A stretch of 58,087 bases of DNA from Oscillospiraceae bacterium (GTDB lineage Bacteria; Bacillota; Clostridia; Oscillospirales; Oscillospiraceae). Below, one piece after another: positions 50,730 to 58,087 of this stretch. The position numbers and the translations under genes were made by a program. Location of the stretch: contig SVLU01000012.1 of NCBI GenBank assembly GCA_015067795.1, forward strand, positions 1 through 58,087. Direction: 5' to 3'. Below the pieces are notes generated by a model. That model ran no database searches, had not been told where the DNA came from, and saw nothing but the letters and a program-made list of their open reading frames with translations. The stretch's first letter is position 1. The number at the start of each line of letters is the position of its first letter.

Positions 50730-51271
50730 TGCTCTGACCTCCTTTTGATTTTTCTGATGATGAAGCCGGCAAGACCTGCGACGAGAACGATGAAAGCCAC
50801 AGGCAGACTTGTGAATGCACTGACGATGAATGCCACAGCGAAGATGATAATACCTGCGGTGTCGGTTACAGCGGATTTCCAAAGCTTGATAACAGCATTG
50901 AGAATAAGAACGCAGACACAGGCGCGGATGCCTGCAAAAGCGTCCCGGACGAATTCCAGTTCAGCAAATCCGGATAAAAATGCGGCGATCACGGTGATGA
51001 TAACAAGGGAAGGGAAAATCATGCCGAGGGTGGCGACAATACCGCCAGGAACACCTTTACGCTTAAAGCCGATAAAGGTGGAGGTGTTGATGGCAATAAT
51101 GCCCGGTGTACACTGACCGATGGCATAGTAATCGGCAAGCTCCTCCACGGTTGCCCAGCCGCGCTTGTCCACTATCTCACGCTGGAGAATAGGGAGCATA
51201 GCCGCACCGCCACCAAAGGTTGTTACACCGATAAGGGCGAAGGTATAAAACAGTTCAAAAAGTTCTTTCAT
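50726..51271 (-). CDS. Chromate transporter half-protein A
   Basis: 181 aa from ATG 51269-51271, 6 nt after GGAG. CHR signature FYTFALIGVTTFGGGAAMLPIL and QCTPGIIAINTSTFIGF; the helices match those of the partner encoded immediately downstream. Translation of the two halves is coupled, as expected for a heterodimer. trmO ends 16 nt upstream. Confidence 0.88.
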   Translation of the reverse strand: MKELFELFYTFALIGVTTFGGGAAMLPILQREIVDKRGWATVEELADYYAIGQCTPGIIAINTSTFIGFKRKGVPGGIVATLGMIFPSLVIITVIAAFLSGFAELEFVRDAFAGIRACVCVLILNAVIKLWKSAVTDTAGIIIFAVAFIVSAFTSLPVAFIVLVAGLAGFIIRKIKRRSEH

Positions 51272-51287
51272 ATGCTGCTCCAAATAA

Positions 51288-51974
51288 CTATTTCTTAATG
51301 CTTACCACGGTCAAAATTCCGTCGGATACTGTAAAGCCAATGTCAAAGCCTGCATATTCCATACCGTAAACCCTGTCCGGAGATGAATGGTATCTGGGGC
51401 ATGGGTTTTGAGCCAGTACGGCAATAAGGCTTTCGCGGCGGCTTTCGGGTATCTTCATAAGAAGCTCATCGGGGAAGTCCACATTCAAAAGTGTTCCCCC
51501 GGTCTCGAAAGCATAATTGCTCACAGCCTCAGGGTGAGAATCGGTGTAAGCCAGATATGGCTTAATGTCAAATATGGGAGTTCCGTCCATAAGGTCAGCA
51601 CCTGTCACGTGGAGAACAGGCCCAAGCTTCGGGTCGATGGTGACCGCTTCAAGACCAACAGAGGACAAGCCTATTGCGTTGGGCCTGAAAGGGGAGCGGG
51701 TTGCAAAAACACCCATTCTTGTGTTGCCGCCCAGTCTCGGAGGACGGACGGTGGGTGACCATGTATCACGGACAGCCTCCGAAAACTGCCAGATGAGCCA
51801 GAGATGGGAATAGCCCTCAATGCCCCTGAATGCGTTTTCGTCCCTGTATTCAGGCTCAAAAACGATATAGGATTTCAGAGAGTCCACCAGACCGCTCTGG
51901 CGTGGTATGCCAAACTTGGTAGGGAAATCGCTGTGGATATGGGCGATTATCTTCATTTCAACAGTTTGAGACAT
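51288..51974 (-). CDS. trmO: tRNA (t6A37) methyltransferase TrmO
   Basis: 228 aa from ATG 51972-51974, preceded by GGAGGT at the right distance; the frame extends 34 codons upstream without support. IIAHIHSDFPTKFGIPRQSG, HLWLIWQF, RPPRLGGNTRMGVFATRSPFRPN and IGLSSV are the TrmO/YaeB blocks; the DGTPIFDIKPYLAYTDS motif is also intact. It methylates N6-threonylcarbamoyladenosine at position 37 of some tRNAs using SAM. The region 51975-52220 upstream shows only AT-rich promoter-like DNA. Confidence 0.92.
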   Translation of the reverse strand: MSQTVEMKIIAHIHSDFPTKFGIPRQSGLVDSLKSYIVFEPEYRDENAFRGIEGYSHLWLIWQFSEAVRDTWSPTVRPPRLGGNTRMGVFATRSPFRPNAIGLSSVGLEAVTIDPKLGPVLHVTGADLMDGTPIFDIKPYLAYTDSHPEAVSNYAFETGGTLLNVDFPDELLMKIPESRRESLIAVLAQNPCPRYHSSPDRVYGMEYAGFDIGFTVSDGILTVVSIKK

Positions 51975-52220
51975 GACAGCACCTCCAAGTGTTTGTATTT
52001 TTACGGCCTTTTGCAAAAAACCAAAAGAGCCAAACTTCTCTGCATACATTATACTCTCAAATATTTCCCCTGTCACTTGTTTTTTAATTCTGCATTGTAA
52101 TTACCGTAAGGTTTATGTATAATTATTTTGCAGAATTATTTTCAATTTGTTCACCCTATTAAAGGGATTTAAGTTTATAATTAACTCAGACAATGTATAA
52201 TTCCAAAAGGAGGTACATAT

Positions 52221-52907
52221 ATGCCAAAGAAAGCTTTAGTAATAGAAGACGATGCCAATATAGCGGATCTTCTCAGATTATATCTTGAAAAGGAAGGCTT
52301 TGAAGTACGCCTTGCTCCCGATGGCGGCAAGGGTATCACAGAGTTTGAAAAGTTTGGTCCTGATATCGTTCTCCTGGATCTGATGCTTCCTGTTATGGAC
52401 GGCTGGGCTGTATGCCGTGAGATCAGGGGAATGTCCAAAACGCCGGTCATCATGCTGACTGCCAAGGGTGAGACCATCGACAAGGTCACCGGTCTTGAGA
52501 TGGGTGCGGATGACTATGTAACAAAGCCCTTTGAAATTAAGGAGCTTCTTGCCAGAATTCATGCGGTAATGCGACGTTATCAGGATGAGCCTCAGAGTGA
52601 GCGTAAGCTGATTTTTGATAAACTGGTCATCAATATGGACTCCTTTGAGCTTGTTGTGGATGGCGTTAAGACGGAAGCACCTCCAAAGGAAATGGAGCTT
52701 CTTTTCCACCTTGCTTCCACTCCGAACAGGGTTTACACCAGAAATCAGCTCCTTGACGAGGTTTGGGGCTTTGACTATTTCGGAGATTCCAGAACAGTTG
52801 ACGTTCATATCAAGCGACTGAGAGAAAAGCTGGAAAACGTTAGTGATAAGTGGGCACTCAAGACGGTTTGGGGCGTTGGCTATAAGTTTGAACTGAACGA
52901 AAACTGA
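52221..52907 (+). CDS. OmpR-family response regulator
   Basis: 228 aa. Receiver domain with D10, D11, phosphoacceptor D53 (VLLDLMLP), T80 and K102 (VTKPF). The C-terminal winged helix (about 130-228) contains TPNRVYTRNQLLDEVWG, DSRTVDVHIKRLREKL and VWGVGYKF. AGGAGG lies just upstream. The kinase gene starts 1 nt after its stop. The target genes are unknown. An OmpR-type factor would suit the CTTAA direct repeats at 24087 and 32472, but there is no direct link. Confidence 0.94.
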   Translation: MPKKALVIEDDANIADLLRLYLEKEGFEVRLAPDGGKGITEFEKFGPDIVLLDLMLPVMDGWAVCREIRGMSKTPVIMLTAKGETIDKVTGLEMGADDYVTKPFEIKELLARIHAVMRRYQDEPQSERKLIFDKLVINMDSFELVVDGVKTEAPPKEMELLFHLASTPNRVYTRNQLLDEVWGFDYFGDSRTVDVHIKRLREKLENVSDKWALKTVWGVGYKFELNEN

Positions 52908-52908
52908 T

Positions 52909-54339
52909 ATGAAAACCACCAGAAAAAGTATTTACAGGAAAAACTTTCTGACCATTGCTTCAATACTCCTTATCAGTTTCCTTGTTCTGGCTCTTGCCTT
53001 TTCAAGTCTTTCCTATCGGCTTGTTAACAACGAAAAGCAGGAGACCATGACAACCAATGCACAGAAGGTTGCGGAGCTTCTTTCTGCCATCAGCTCTGAG
53101 GAGAGCATGGGTGCTCTGCCTGTGCGTATGGCAACTATGATAGTTTCCGAAACGTCGGGATATCAGATCATCGTCTGTGATACCATGGGCATGGTTGTAT
53201 CCGGTGCAGGTGTTGAGGAGCAGTATTATCTTGGCAGGCAGGTCAGCGATCACTATATTTCAGAGATATTGAGTTCGGGAAGCTATACCGGTGTTACCGC
53301 TCTTGACAGTATTTACGGCGAATCTCAGCTTGTTGTAGGTATGCCTGTTCTTGACCATGACAGTAACTTCGTTCAAGGGTACGTTTTCCTTTCAGGAACT
53401 CTCAGCACCATCGACGGAGTGTGGCAGCAGTCTGCTTCTGTTTTTGCCATCACCGCCATCACCGTTCTTGTTATTGCCTTTATTATATGCATGATTACCA
53501 CTCGCCGTCAGGTTGAGCCTATCAATCAGATGGCGTATGCCGCTCATAAGTTCGCGAAAGGGGACTTCTCCATAAGAGTTACCGAGCTTGAACGCCAGGA
53601 TGAAATAGGTGACCTTGCTGAGGCGTTTAATGCTATGGCAGACTCCCTGGAAAGCTCTGAAAAAAGCCGCCGTGAGTTTATTGCAAATGTTTCCCATGAG
53701 CTGAAAACTCCAATGACCACAATAGCCGGCTTTGCTGACGGTATTCTGGACGGCACTATTCCAAAGGAAAAGCAGGGTGAATACCTTCGCATTATCTCGT
53801 CCGAGACCAGAAGGCTTTCACGACTTGTCCGCAGTATGCTGGATATGAGTCAGCTTCAGGGCGATGAAAAGACGGAAATGAAGGAATTCGACCTGACAGA
53901 GGTTGCTTGTCAGGCAATTCTTAGTCTTGAGAAGAAAATCATCGACAGAGGTCTTGATGTTGATGTCGAGCTTCCGGAAGAGCCTGTAAAGGCTATGGGC
54001 AATTCCGATGCCATCACCCAGGTCGTATATAATCTGATCGACAACGCTGCAAAATTTGCGGAAAAGAATTCTGCAATAAAGATCGAAGTCTGGAAGCAGA
54101 ATTCCAAGGCTTACGTTTCGGTTGAAAACAAAGGTGAGACAATAAACAAGGATGAGCTTCCTCTTATCTTTGAAAGATTTCACAAAACAGACCGCTCCAG
54201 AAGTATGGACCGGGAGGGCGTGGGTCTTGGACTGTATATCGTAAAGACAATTATGGACAGCCACAACGGTGATATTTTCGTGACCAGCGATAATGGCTTG
54301 ACAAAATTCACGATTTCACTTGAATTGTCCGTTAGTTAA
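52909..54339 (+). CDS. Sensor histidine kinase
   Basis: 476 aa. Membrane helices at about 11-37 and 174-197 enclose a 135-residue extracytoplasmic sensor domain (Cache/PAS-like). HAMP is about 198-250. HisKA has H263 in NVSHELKTPMTTIAGF. HATPase_c has the N box VVYNLIDNAAKFA, and VGLGLYIVK for the G box. The overall layout resembles PhoR/ResE/WalK kinases. It phosphorylates the regulator encoded directly upstream. Confidence 0.94.
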   Translation: MKTTRKSIYRKNFLTIASILLISFLVLALAFSSLSYRLVNNEKQETMTTNAQKVAELLSAISSEESMGALPVRMATMIVSETSGYQIIVCDTMGMVVSGAGVEEQYYLGRQVSDHYISEILSSGSYTGVTALDSIYGESQLVVGMPVLDHDSNFVQGYVFLSGTLSTIDGVWQQSASVFAITAITVLVIAFIICMITTRRQVEPINQMAYAAHKFAKGDFSIRVTELERQDEIGDLAEAFNAMADSLESSEKSRREFIANVSHELKTPMTTIAGFADGILDGTIPKEKQGEYLRIISSETRRLSRLVRSMLDMSQLQGDEKTEMKEFDLTEVACQAILSLEKKIIDRGLDVDVELPEEPVKAMGNSDAITQVVYNLIDNAAKFAEKNSAIKIEVWKQNSKAYVSVENKGETINKDELPLIFERFHKTDRSRSMDREGVGLGLYIVKTIMDSHNGDIFVTSDNGLTKFTISLELSVS

Positions 54340-54365
54340 TAAATTGTTCACAAATTATTCTTATT

Positions 54366-54480
54366 TTGTTAACACATTTCCTTGGGGAATATATTATACT
54401 TACTGCCGTTGGATGAGGGTAGCCGCCAAGTCCAACGGCTAAGCAAGTACGAAAGTGCGATTTGTATTTGCGTGTTTTTT
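54366..54480 (+). ncRNA. Possible small structured RNA
   Basis: Between the kinase gene and the mecA-like gene. A plausible promoter (TTGTTA at 54366, TATATT at 54390) precedes a 9-bp stem GCCGTTGGA / TCCAACGGC (54405-54413 with 54431-54439, 17-nt loop). A second structured part GCAAGTACGAAAGTGCG ... TTTGCG follows and ends in a T7 run at about 54475. No riboswitch family known to me matches. It could also be simply the 3' UTR of the kinase gene. Confidence 0.4.
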
Positions 54481-54505
54481 TCTTCCTTTTTCTTTCCTTT
54501 CTTAG

Positions 54506-54530
54506 ATCTCCCTTATGGGGGATTTTTTTT
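54506..54530 (+). terminator. Terminator before the mecA-like gene
   Basis: 7-bp stem ATCTCCC / GGGGGAT with one G-U pair, loop TTAT, then T8. Confidence 0.8.
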
Positions 54531-54610
54531 GCCATTTTTCCATGTATTTCAGCTATAAATCCTTTCAGCTCAGCGTTATAATAGATTGAGACTGAAAAGG
54601 AGGTGGAAGC

Positions 54611-55096
54611 ATGACGATACAGGCTATTGGAAAGACCTCGTATCTGATAGTGATATCTGATGAGGAGCTGAAAAAGAACGATCTGTCCATAGAGGAATTC
54701 TCAAAATCCGATGCGGAAAAGCTGTACAGGCTTGCAATGCCGAAGCCTTTGCAGGAGAATTCCGGGGTTTGCCTCGAGGTATACCCGGGAAATGGAGAGC
54801 TTATGATTTTTGTCCGTTTCTGTCATGAGAATGTGGTGGCTGTTGCCTTTGAAAACTTTGAGGAGCTTTTGGAAGCCGTAAAGCTTTGCCCGGAAATGCG
54901 GGAGTCGGAGCTGCTGCACGACGGTGAGCAGTACATATTGGTGATCACCCTCCGGGAGGATGACGAAATTTCAGAGGGAATATACGAGTTTGGAGAGAGA
55001 CTTGATATAAATGATGAGCATCTGCCTTGGCTCAGGGAACATTCGGTTAGAATTATTACAGGAAAAGCCATTGAAACTCTCCTTAATGTGTTTTAA
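54611..55096 (+). CDS. mecA: MecA-like ClpC adaptor protein
   Basis: 161 aa. An N-terminal acidic domain starts with a beta strand and ISDEELKKNDLSIEEFSK, as in MecA proteins that bind substrates. A C-terminal alpha/beta half has YEFGERL and the final LREHSVRIITGKAIETLLNVF, comparable to the terminal 'LxEHGxxI...AVExL' block of MecA. It is shorter than Bacillus MecA (about 220 aa), so the linker is reduced. MecA delivers proteins to ClpC/ClpP. AAGGAGG upstream. Assignment is moderately sure. Confidence 0.62.
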   Translation: MTIQAIGKTSYLIVISDEELKKNDLSIEEFSKSDAEKLYRLAMPKPLQENSGVCLEVYPGNGELMIFVRFCHENVVAVAFENFEELLEAVKLCPEMRESELLHDGEQYILVITLREDDEISEGIYEFGERLDINDEHLPWLREHSVRIITGKAIETLLNVF

Positions 55097-55110
55097 TTCC
55101 TTGACAAACA

Positions 55111-55119
55111 TGGTATAAT
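55111..55119 (+). promoter_or_regulatory. smpB: smpB extended -10 promoter
   Basis: TGG-TATAAT at 55111-55119, with no good -35 at the normal distance; TTGACA at 55101 is only 7 bp away and is not a usable -35. It would start the transcript close before smpB. Confidence 0.45.
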
Positions 55120-55157
55120 ATTCCTGTTCGGATATTACGCCGATGGAGGTGAGACTC

Positions 55158-55622
55158 ATGCCAAAGGCTTTGGGCGTAAAGGTTATCGCAAAGAATAAAA
55201 AAGCATATCACAATTATTTTATCGAGGATAAATATGAGGCCGGTATAGAGCTTTTCGGTACTGAGGTCAAATCCATTCGCCTTGGCAGTGTGAATTTCAA
55301 GGATTCCTTCTGCACCGTCAAGGATGGCGAGCTTTTTATCCACGGTATGCACATCAGTCCCTATGAGAAAGGTAATATTTTTAACCGTGACCCAATGCGT
55401 ACTCGGCGTATGCTGATGCACAAACGTGAGATCAGGCATTTGTACGACAAGGTCAGGATGGACGGTATGGCGATAATTCCGCTGTCCATTTACTTAAAGG
55501 ACTCTCTTGTTAAAGTGGAGATTGGTCTGGCGAAGGGTAAGAAGCTTTACGACAAGCGTGACTCAATAGCAAAGCGTGATGCCGGTCGAGAAATAGACCG
55601 TGCAATGAAAACAAGATATTAA
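55158..55622 (+). CDS. smpB: SsrA-binding protein
   Basis: 154 aa from ATG 55158, after [37 protein letters not shown] and HGMHISPYE are family blocks; the basic C-terminal tail [20 protein letters not shown] is complete. It binds tmRNA and brings it to stalled ribosomes; the tmRNA gene itself is 1.4 kb downstream. Confidence 0.97.
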   Translation: MPKALGVKVIAKNKKAYHNYFIEDKYEAGIELFGTEVKSIRLGSVNFKDSFCTVKDGELFIHGMHISPYEKGNIFNRDPMRTRRMLMHKREIRHLYDKVRMDGMAIIPLSIYLKDSLVKVEIGLAKGKKLYDKRDSIAKRDAGREIDRAMKTRY

Positions 55623-55643
55623 TATTAAAGGAGAAAAACAAAA

Positions 55644-56171
55644 ATGGCAGCAAAAAATCCGGTTGTAACAATCAAAATGGCAGGCGGCATGGGCAGAATT
55701 GACATCGAACTCTATCCACAGATCGCTCCAAACACAGTTAACAACTTCATCAACCTTATTGAAAAGGGCTTCTACAACGGTCTTACATTCCACCGTGTTA
55801 TCAAGGGCTTCATGATTCAGGGCGGCTGCCCACTGGGCACAGGCACAGGCGGTCCGGGTTACTGCATCCCAGGCGAATTCACAGCTAATGGCTTCAAGAA
55901 TGATCTCAAGCACACAAGAGGCGTTCTGTCCCTTGCAAGAACAGCTGATCCTAACTCCGGCGGCAGCCAGTTCTTCATCGTTCATGAAGATGCTCCACAC
56001 CTCGATGATCAGTACTGTGCATTCGGTAAGGTTATTAAGGGTATGGAAGTTGTTGATAAGATCGCTGACGTTGATGTAAACGCATCTGACCGTCCATGGG
56101 ACGAAGTTAAGATGAACAAGGTTACCGTTGAAACAAACGGCGTTAAGTATCCTGCACCAAAGAGAGCATGA
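55644..56171 (+). CDS. ppiB: Cyclophilin-type peptidyl-prolyl isomerase
   Basis: 175 aa, cytoplasmic (no signal). [19 protein letters not shown], the active-site [31 protein letters not shown] and [12 protein letters not shown] are the cyclophilin core. AAAGGAG precedes the ATG. It lies 21 nt after smpB, and its stop overlaps the SDR start (ATGA). Confidence 0.95.
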   Translation: MAAKNPVVTIKMAGGMGRIDIELYPQIAPNTVNNFINLIEKGFYNGLTFHRVIKGFMIQGGCPLGTGTGGPGYCIPGEFTANGFKNDLKHTRGVLSLARTADPNSGGSQFFIVHEDAPHLDDQYCAFGKVIKGMEVVDKIADVDVNASDRPWDEVKMNKVTVETNGVKYPAPKRA

Positions 56172-56929
56172 GAACTGCGGTAATAACAGGCGCTTCATCC
56201 GGTTTGGGTGCGGAGCTTGTAGCTGCTGCGGCGAAGAGGTTTCATGATATCGAGTGCTTCTGGCTTATGGCGAGAAATACGGAGAAGCTTCATGAAACTG
56301 CAAAATGCCTTTCAAAGGATAAAAAAGCGGAAATAATATCTGTTGATTTGGCGACTAATGAGGGCTATGCGATTTATGCTGAAAAGCTTGAAGCGGAAAA
56401 GCCTGATGTGGTGCTGCTTATAAATGCGGCAGGTCTGGGTTTTTTGGGCAATGTCCATGAATCCACATGGCAGAAACAGGTGCAGATGGTGGATGTCAAT
56501 GTGAGAGGTCTCACAGCGGTGACCACCATAACATTACCGTATATGGAGCGTGGAGGGAAGATAATAAACATTTCCTCCATCGCTTCCTTCTGTCCCAATC
56601 CTCGCATGACAGGGTACAGCTCGACTAAAGCCTATGTATCCAGCTTTGGAGCAGGTCTTAATGATGAACTGCGTAAGCTGGGAATCAGGGTAACTACCGT
56701 CAGCCCGGGACCGCTGGATACCGTTTTTCTTGAAAAGGCAGATATTAAAGGTAATTCAAAGATGTTTGAATTTCTGCCCTTCTGCGATGTGAAGAAAACT
56801 GCGGAGGGTGCTGTGAAAGCGGCGGCAAAGGGCAGAAAGTATTACACACCAAAGGTGTTTTTCAAGCTTTACAGAGTTGTGGCGAAAATAATTCCACAGG
56901 GAATTATGGTTAAGATAGCCAGAACGTAA
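56168..56929 (+). CDS. Short-chain dehydrogenase/reductase
   Basis: 253 aa. The NAD(P)-binding [10 protein letters not shown] is at residues 7-16. INAAG is near 85, catalytic Ser in INISSIASF and YSSTK (Tyr and Lys) near 157. The PGPLDT motif follows. It is a classical SDR of the DltE/YqjQ type with an extended C-terminal helix region; the substrate is unknown. The ATG overlaps the ppiB stop by four nucleotides. Confidence 0.9.
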   Translation: MRTAVITGASSGLGAELVAAAAKRFHDIECFWLMARNTEKLHETAKCLSKDKKAEIISVDLATNEGYAIYAEKLEAEKPDVVLLINAAGLGFLGNVHESTWQKQVQMVDVNVRGLTAVTTITLPYMERGGKIINISSIASFCPNPRMTGYSSTKAYVSSFGAGLNDELRKLGIRVTTVSPGPLDTVFLEKADIKGNSKMFEFLPFCDVKKTAEGAVKAAAKGRKYYTPKVFFKLYRVVAKIIPQGIMVKIART

Positions 56930-56948
56930 TATAATAATAACCTGCACC

Positions 56949-57026
56949 GTCATTCCGAGGAGCGAAGCGACGTGGGAATCTTAGAGCTTAAGATTGCAAC
57001 GAGGCACAAGCTGCTCTCGCTATGAC
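56949..57026. repeat. GTCATTCCGAGGAGCGAAGC element, copy 2
   Basis: 78-bp shorter copy of the element at 41661, with identical first 33 bases and the end CGCTATGAC. It lies directly upstream of the tmRNA gene. Confidence 0.75.
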
Positions 57027-57068
57027 ATAGTGCGAATTGTGAGTAGAGAGTATAAGGTTGTTACTCCT

Positions 57069-57423
57069 GGGGGCGTACCGGTTTCGACAGGGGTTTTGAA
57101 TCAGGCTAAGCGGGTAGAGGTGTCGACTCTTTAAACGACAACCTTATAAATCAAATAACAACAATTATTCTTTACCAGTAGCCGCTTAAGGCTGCTCGAC
57201 TCCCCGGGGAGGATCACGGCCTCGGGTTAGTCGTCACTTAGTGATGAACGTGAGCAGGTCAAGCTTTGCGCCTGCCATGCATAATGAAGCTACTAAACCG
57301 TACAGCGTGACGGCTTGCTATGCGGTAAGGGAATGGAGATAATCTCGAAATAACCGTCTGCACCCGGAGAAAGGCTTGTGGATAGGCTTTTGGACGCGGG
57401 TTCAACTCCCGCCGCCTCCACCA
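57069..57423 (+). ncRNA. ssrA: Transfer-messenger RNA
   Basis: 355 nt. The 5' end GGGGGCGTACCGGTTTCGAC and 3' end GGGTTCAACTCCCGCCGCCT...CCA form the tRNA-like acceptor and T arms (7 bp GGGGGCG / CGCCTCC with one G-U). The open tag frame ends with TAA at 57187-57189 and encodes ...NNNNYSLPVAA, a normal degradation-tag end. The resume codon is less certain (near 57133-57139). The CCA is encoded. It releases stalled ribosomes with SmpB. Confidence 0.95.
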
Positions 57424-57429
57424 CGAAAG

Positions 57430-57463
57430 AAACCTCTTTTGTCTACCAAGACAAGAGAGGTTT
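57430..57463 (+). terminator. ssrA: ssrA terminator
   Basis: 15-bp stem AAACCTCTTTTGTCT / AGACAAGAGAGGTTT (one G-U), loop ACCA, followed by a T-run. Confidence 0.92.
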
Positions 57464-57472
57464 TTCATATTA

Positions 57473-57501
57473 TTGTAAAAATTGCAGTTTTGTGGTATGA
57501 T
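57473..57501 (+). promoter_or_regulatory. Promoter of the small Cys-rich protein gene
   Basis: TTGTAA (57473-57478), 17-bp spacer, TGG-TATGAT (-10 at 57496-57501), about 40 bp before the ATG. Confidence 0.55.
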
Positions 57502-57542
57502 CAATTCAATAAGCTTGAATTTGATGAAAGGGATGATGAAAA

Positions 57543-57869
57543 ATGATTAATCATATTTTGCTTGAAGTGTTTTGCTTAAAGAATGCAGACTTTAATGTTA
57601 ATAAGCCTCTTCCAAAATACTGTGCAAACGCTGACTGCCCTTCCTATGAATGTATCAGAAGAAAGTGTCCTTTTCTTGACTTTACCAGTTGTGAAAATAC
57701 TTTATGCTATATCAACGAAAAATCCGAAATGGAAGAAGGTATTCTTTTTGGTGGAGATATGGAAAGCGATGGAGATAACAAACACAATATAGAACGATGG
57801 AAGCAGATATCTTTCAATGCGATTATTGCTTCTTATGAAGAATATATGCGTCAGAAAAGCAACGAATAA
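57543..57869 (+). CDS. Small Cys-rich protein of unknown function
   Basis: 108 aa, AAAGGGA upstream. The first half has a cluster of Cys (C27, C32, C37, C42, C50, C55) with spacings of four to seven residues, suggestive of a metal site. The second half is acidic then helical (NIERWKQISFNAIIASYEEY). No signal peptide and no recognised family. It stands alone after the tmRNA gene. Confidence 0.65.
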   Translation: MINHILLEVFCLKNADFNVNKPLPKYCANADCPSYECIRRKCPFLDFTSCENTLCYINEKSEMEEGILFGGDMESDGDNKHNIERWKQISFNAIIASYEEYMRQKSNE

Positions 57870-57975
57870 AGCAGCCATAACATCGGTTTGACAAATTCCA
57901 ATTTTTCAAACAGTGCAAGCACGCTACTTTTACGCTTTCTTACCTCAATTCTGCTCCGTTTAGGTAGTCTTTCGC

Positions 57976-58018
57976 AAAAAAGAAGTAACTTTTGTCTACC
58001 AAAAGTTACTTCTTTTTT
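57976..58018 (+). terminator. Long hairpin / terminator after the small Cys-rich gene
   Basis: 19-bp perfect stem (arms AAAAAAGAAGTAACTTTTG and its inverse) with loop TCTAC and a T7 end. It begins 107 nt after the stop; the DNA in between (57870-57975) shows nothing I can name. Confidence 0.8.
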
Positions 58019-58020
58019 TA

Positions 58021-58087
58021 TCCAAGCCGCAGGCTTGGCATATCATCAGCCCCAACGGGGCTGTATATCATCCATCGCTTTGCGATG
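58021..58087. repeat. Array of short hairpins joined by ATATCATC (cut by window end)
   Basis: Three hairpins in a row: CCAAGCC-GCA-GGCTTGG, CAGCCCC-AAC-GGGGCTG and CATCG-CTTTG-CGATG. They are separated by CATATCATC and TATATCATC. The array continues beyond the window. It is not a CRISPR because the units themselves differ and only the linker is constant. Confidence 0.65.

Noticed and set aside
55101-55119. TTGACA with TATAAT upstream of smpB as a classic promoter
   Set aside because: The spacing is only 7 bp; the extended -10 alone is more likely the functional part.

Overview
The window looks like a chromosomal segment of a gut-type, anaerobic, spore-forming Firmicute of the Oscillospiraceae, close to Ruminococcus. 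This rests on dockerin-bearing secreted proteins, a SpoVT-like regulator, a MecA-type adaptor, short-chain chromate transporter halves, strong AGGAGG ribosome binding sites and extended -10 promoters. No database search was possible, so the genus is an inference.

Layout. (1) 1-6.4 kb: a SpoVT/AbrB regulator with an odd N-terminus, then a very large secreted GH2 beta-galactosidase-like enzyme on the minus strand that ends in a stalk of Cys-rich 41-residue repeats. (2) 6.4-13.6 kb: a peptide-modification-like cassette on the plus strand. It holds a PqqD-family protein, a giant secreted fibro-slime protein, an 85-aa candidate precursor peptide, an internal terminator, an HPr-kinase-like P-loop protein and a radical SAM/SPASM enzyme. 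An unknown polytopic membrane protein follows. (3) 15.4-22.8 kb: purE-purC, a HAD phosphatase, an MscS channel, a VOC protein, a GNAT acetyltransferase, sfsA, a small XRE-regulated module, a lipoprotein and ttcA, with two copies of a composite terminator-plus-palindrome repeat. (4) 22.9-23.9 kb: rplM-rpsI. (5) 24.2-38.3 kb: five consecutive BspA-type leucine-rich-repeat surface proteins, four of them ending in nearly identical type I dockerins. One of the four begins with a complete periplasmic sugar-binding-protein domain. (6) 38.3-47.7 kb: a YD-repeat lipoprotein, proS, a DJ-1 protein, a 45-aa Cys-rich membrane peptide, then mltG-alaS-hinT and small genes. (7) 47.7-52.1 kb, minus strand: nadB-nadC, two half-size chromate transporters and trmO. 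(8) 52.2-58 kb: an OmpR-type two-component system, a possible small RNA, mecA-like, smpB, a cyclophilin, an SDR enzyme, tmRNA and a small Cys-rich protein.

How the genes may work together. The dockerin proteins are presumably docked onto cell-surface cohesins encoded elsewhere, since no scaffoldin is present here. The LRR domains would bind host or plant polymers, and the fused solute-binding domain would present sugars at the surface. Two LRR transcription units share a distinctive promoter: a pair of CTTAA boxes 10 bp apart, an earlier copy 20-21 bp upstream, and exactly 33 bp from the last box to an extended -10. This suggests common control by an OmpR-type activator. The cassette at 6.4-13.6 kb is the best candidate for an undescribed system. 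It has the leader-binding (PqqD), kinase-like and radical SAM functions of RiPP pathways next to a small leader-like peptide, yet it also encodes a 1454-aa extracellular protein in the same transcription unit.
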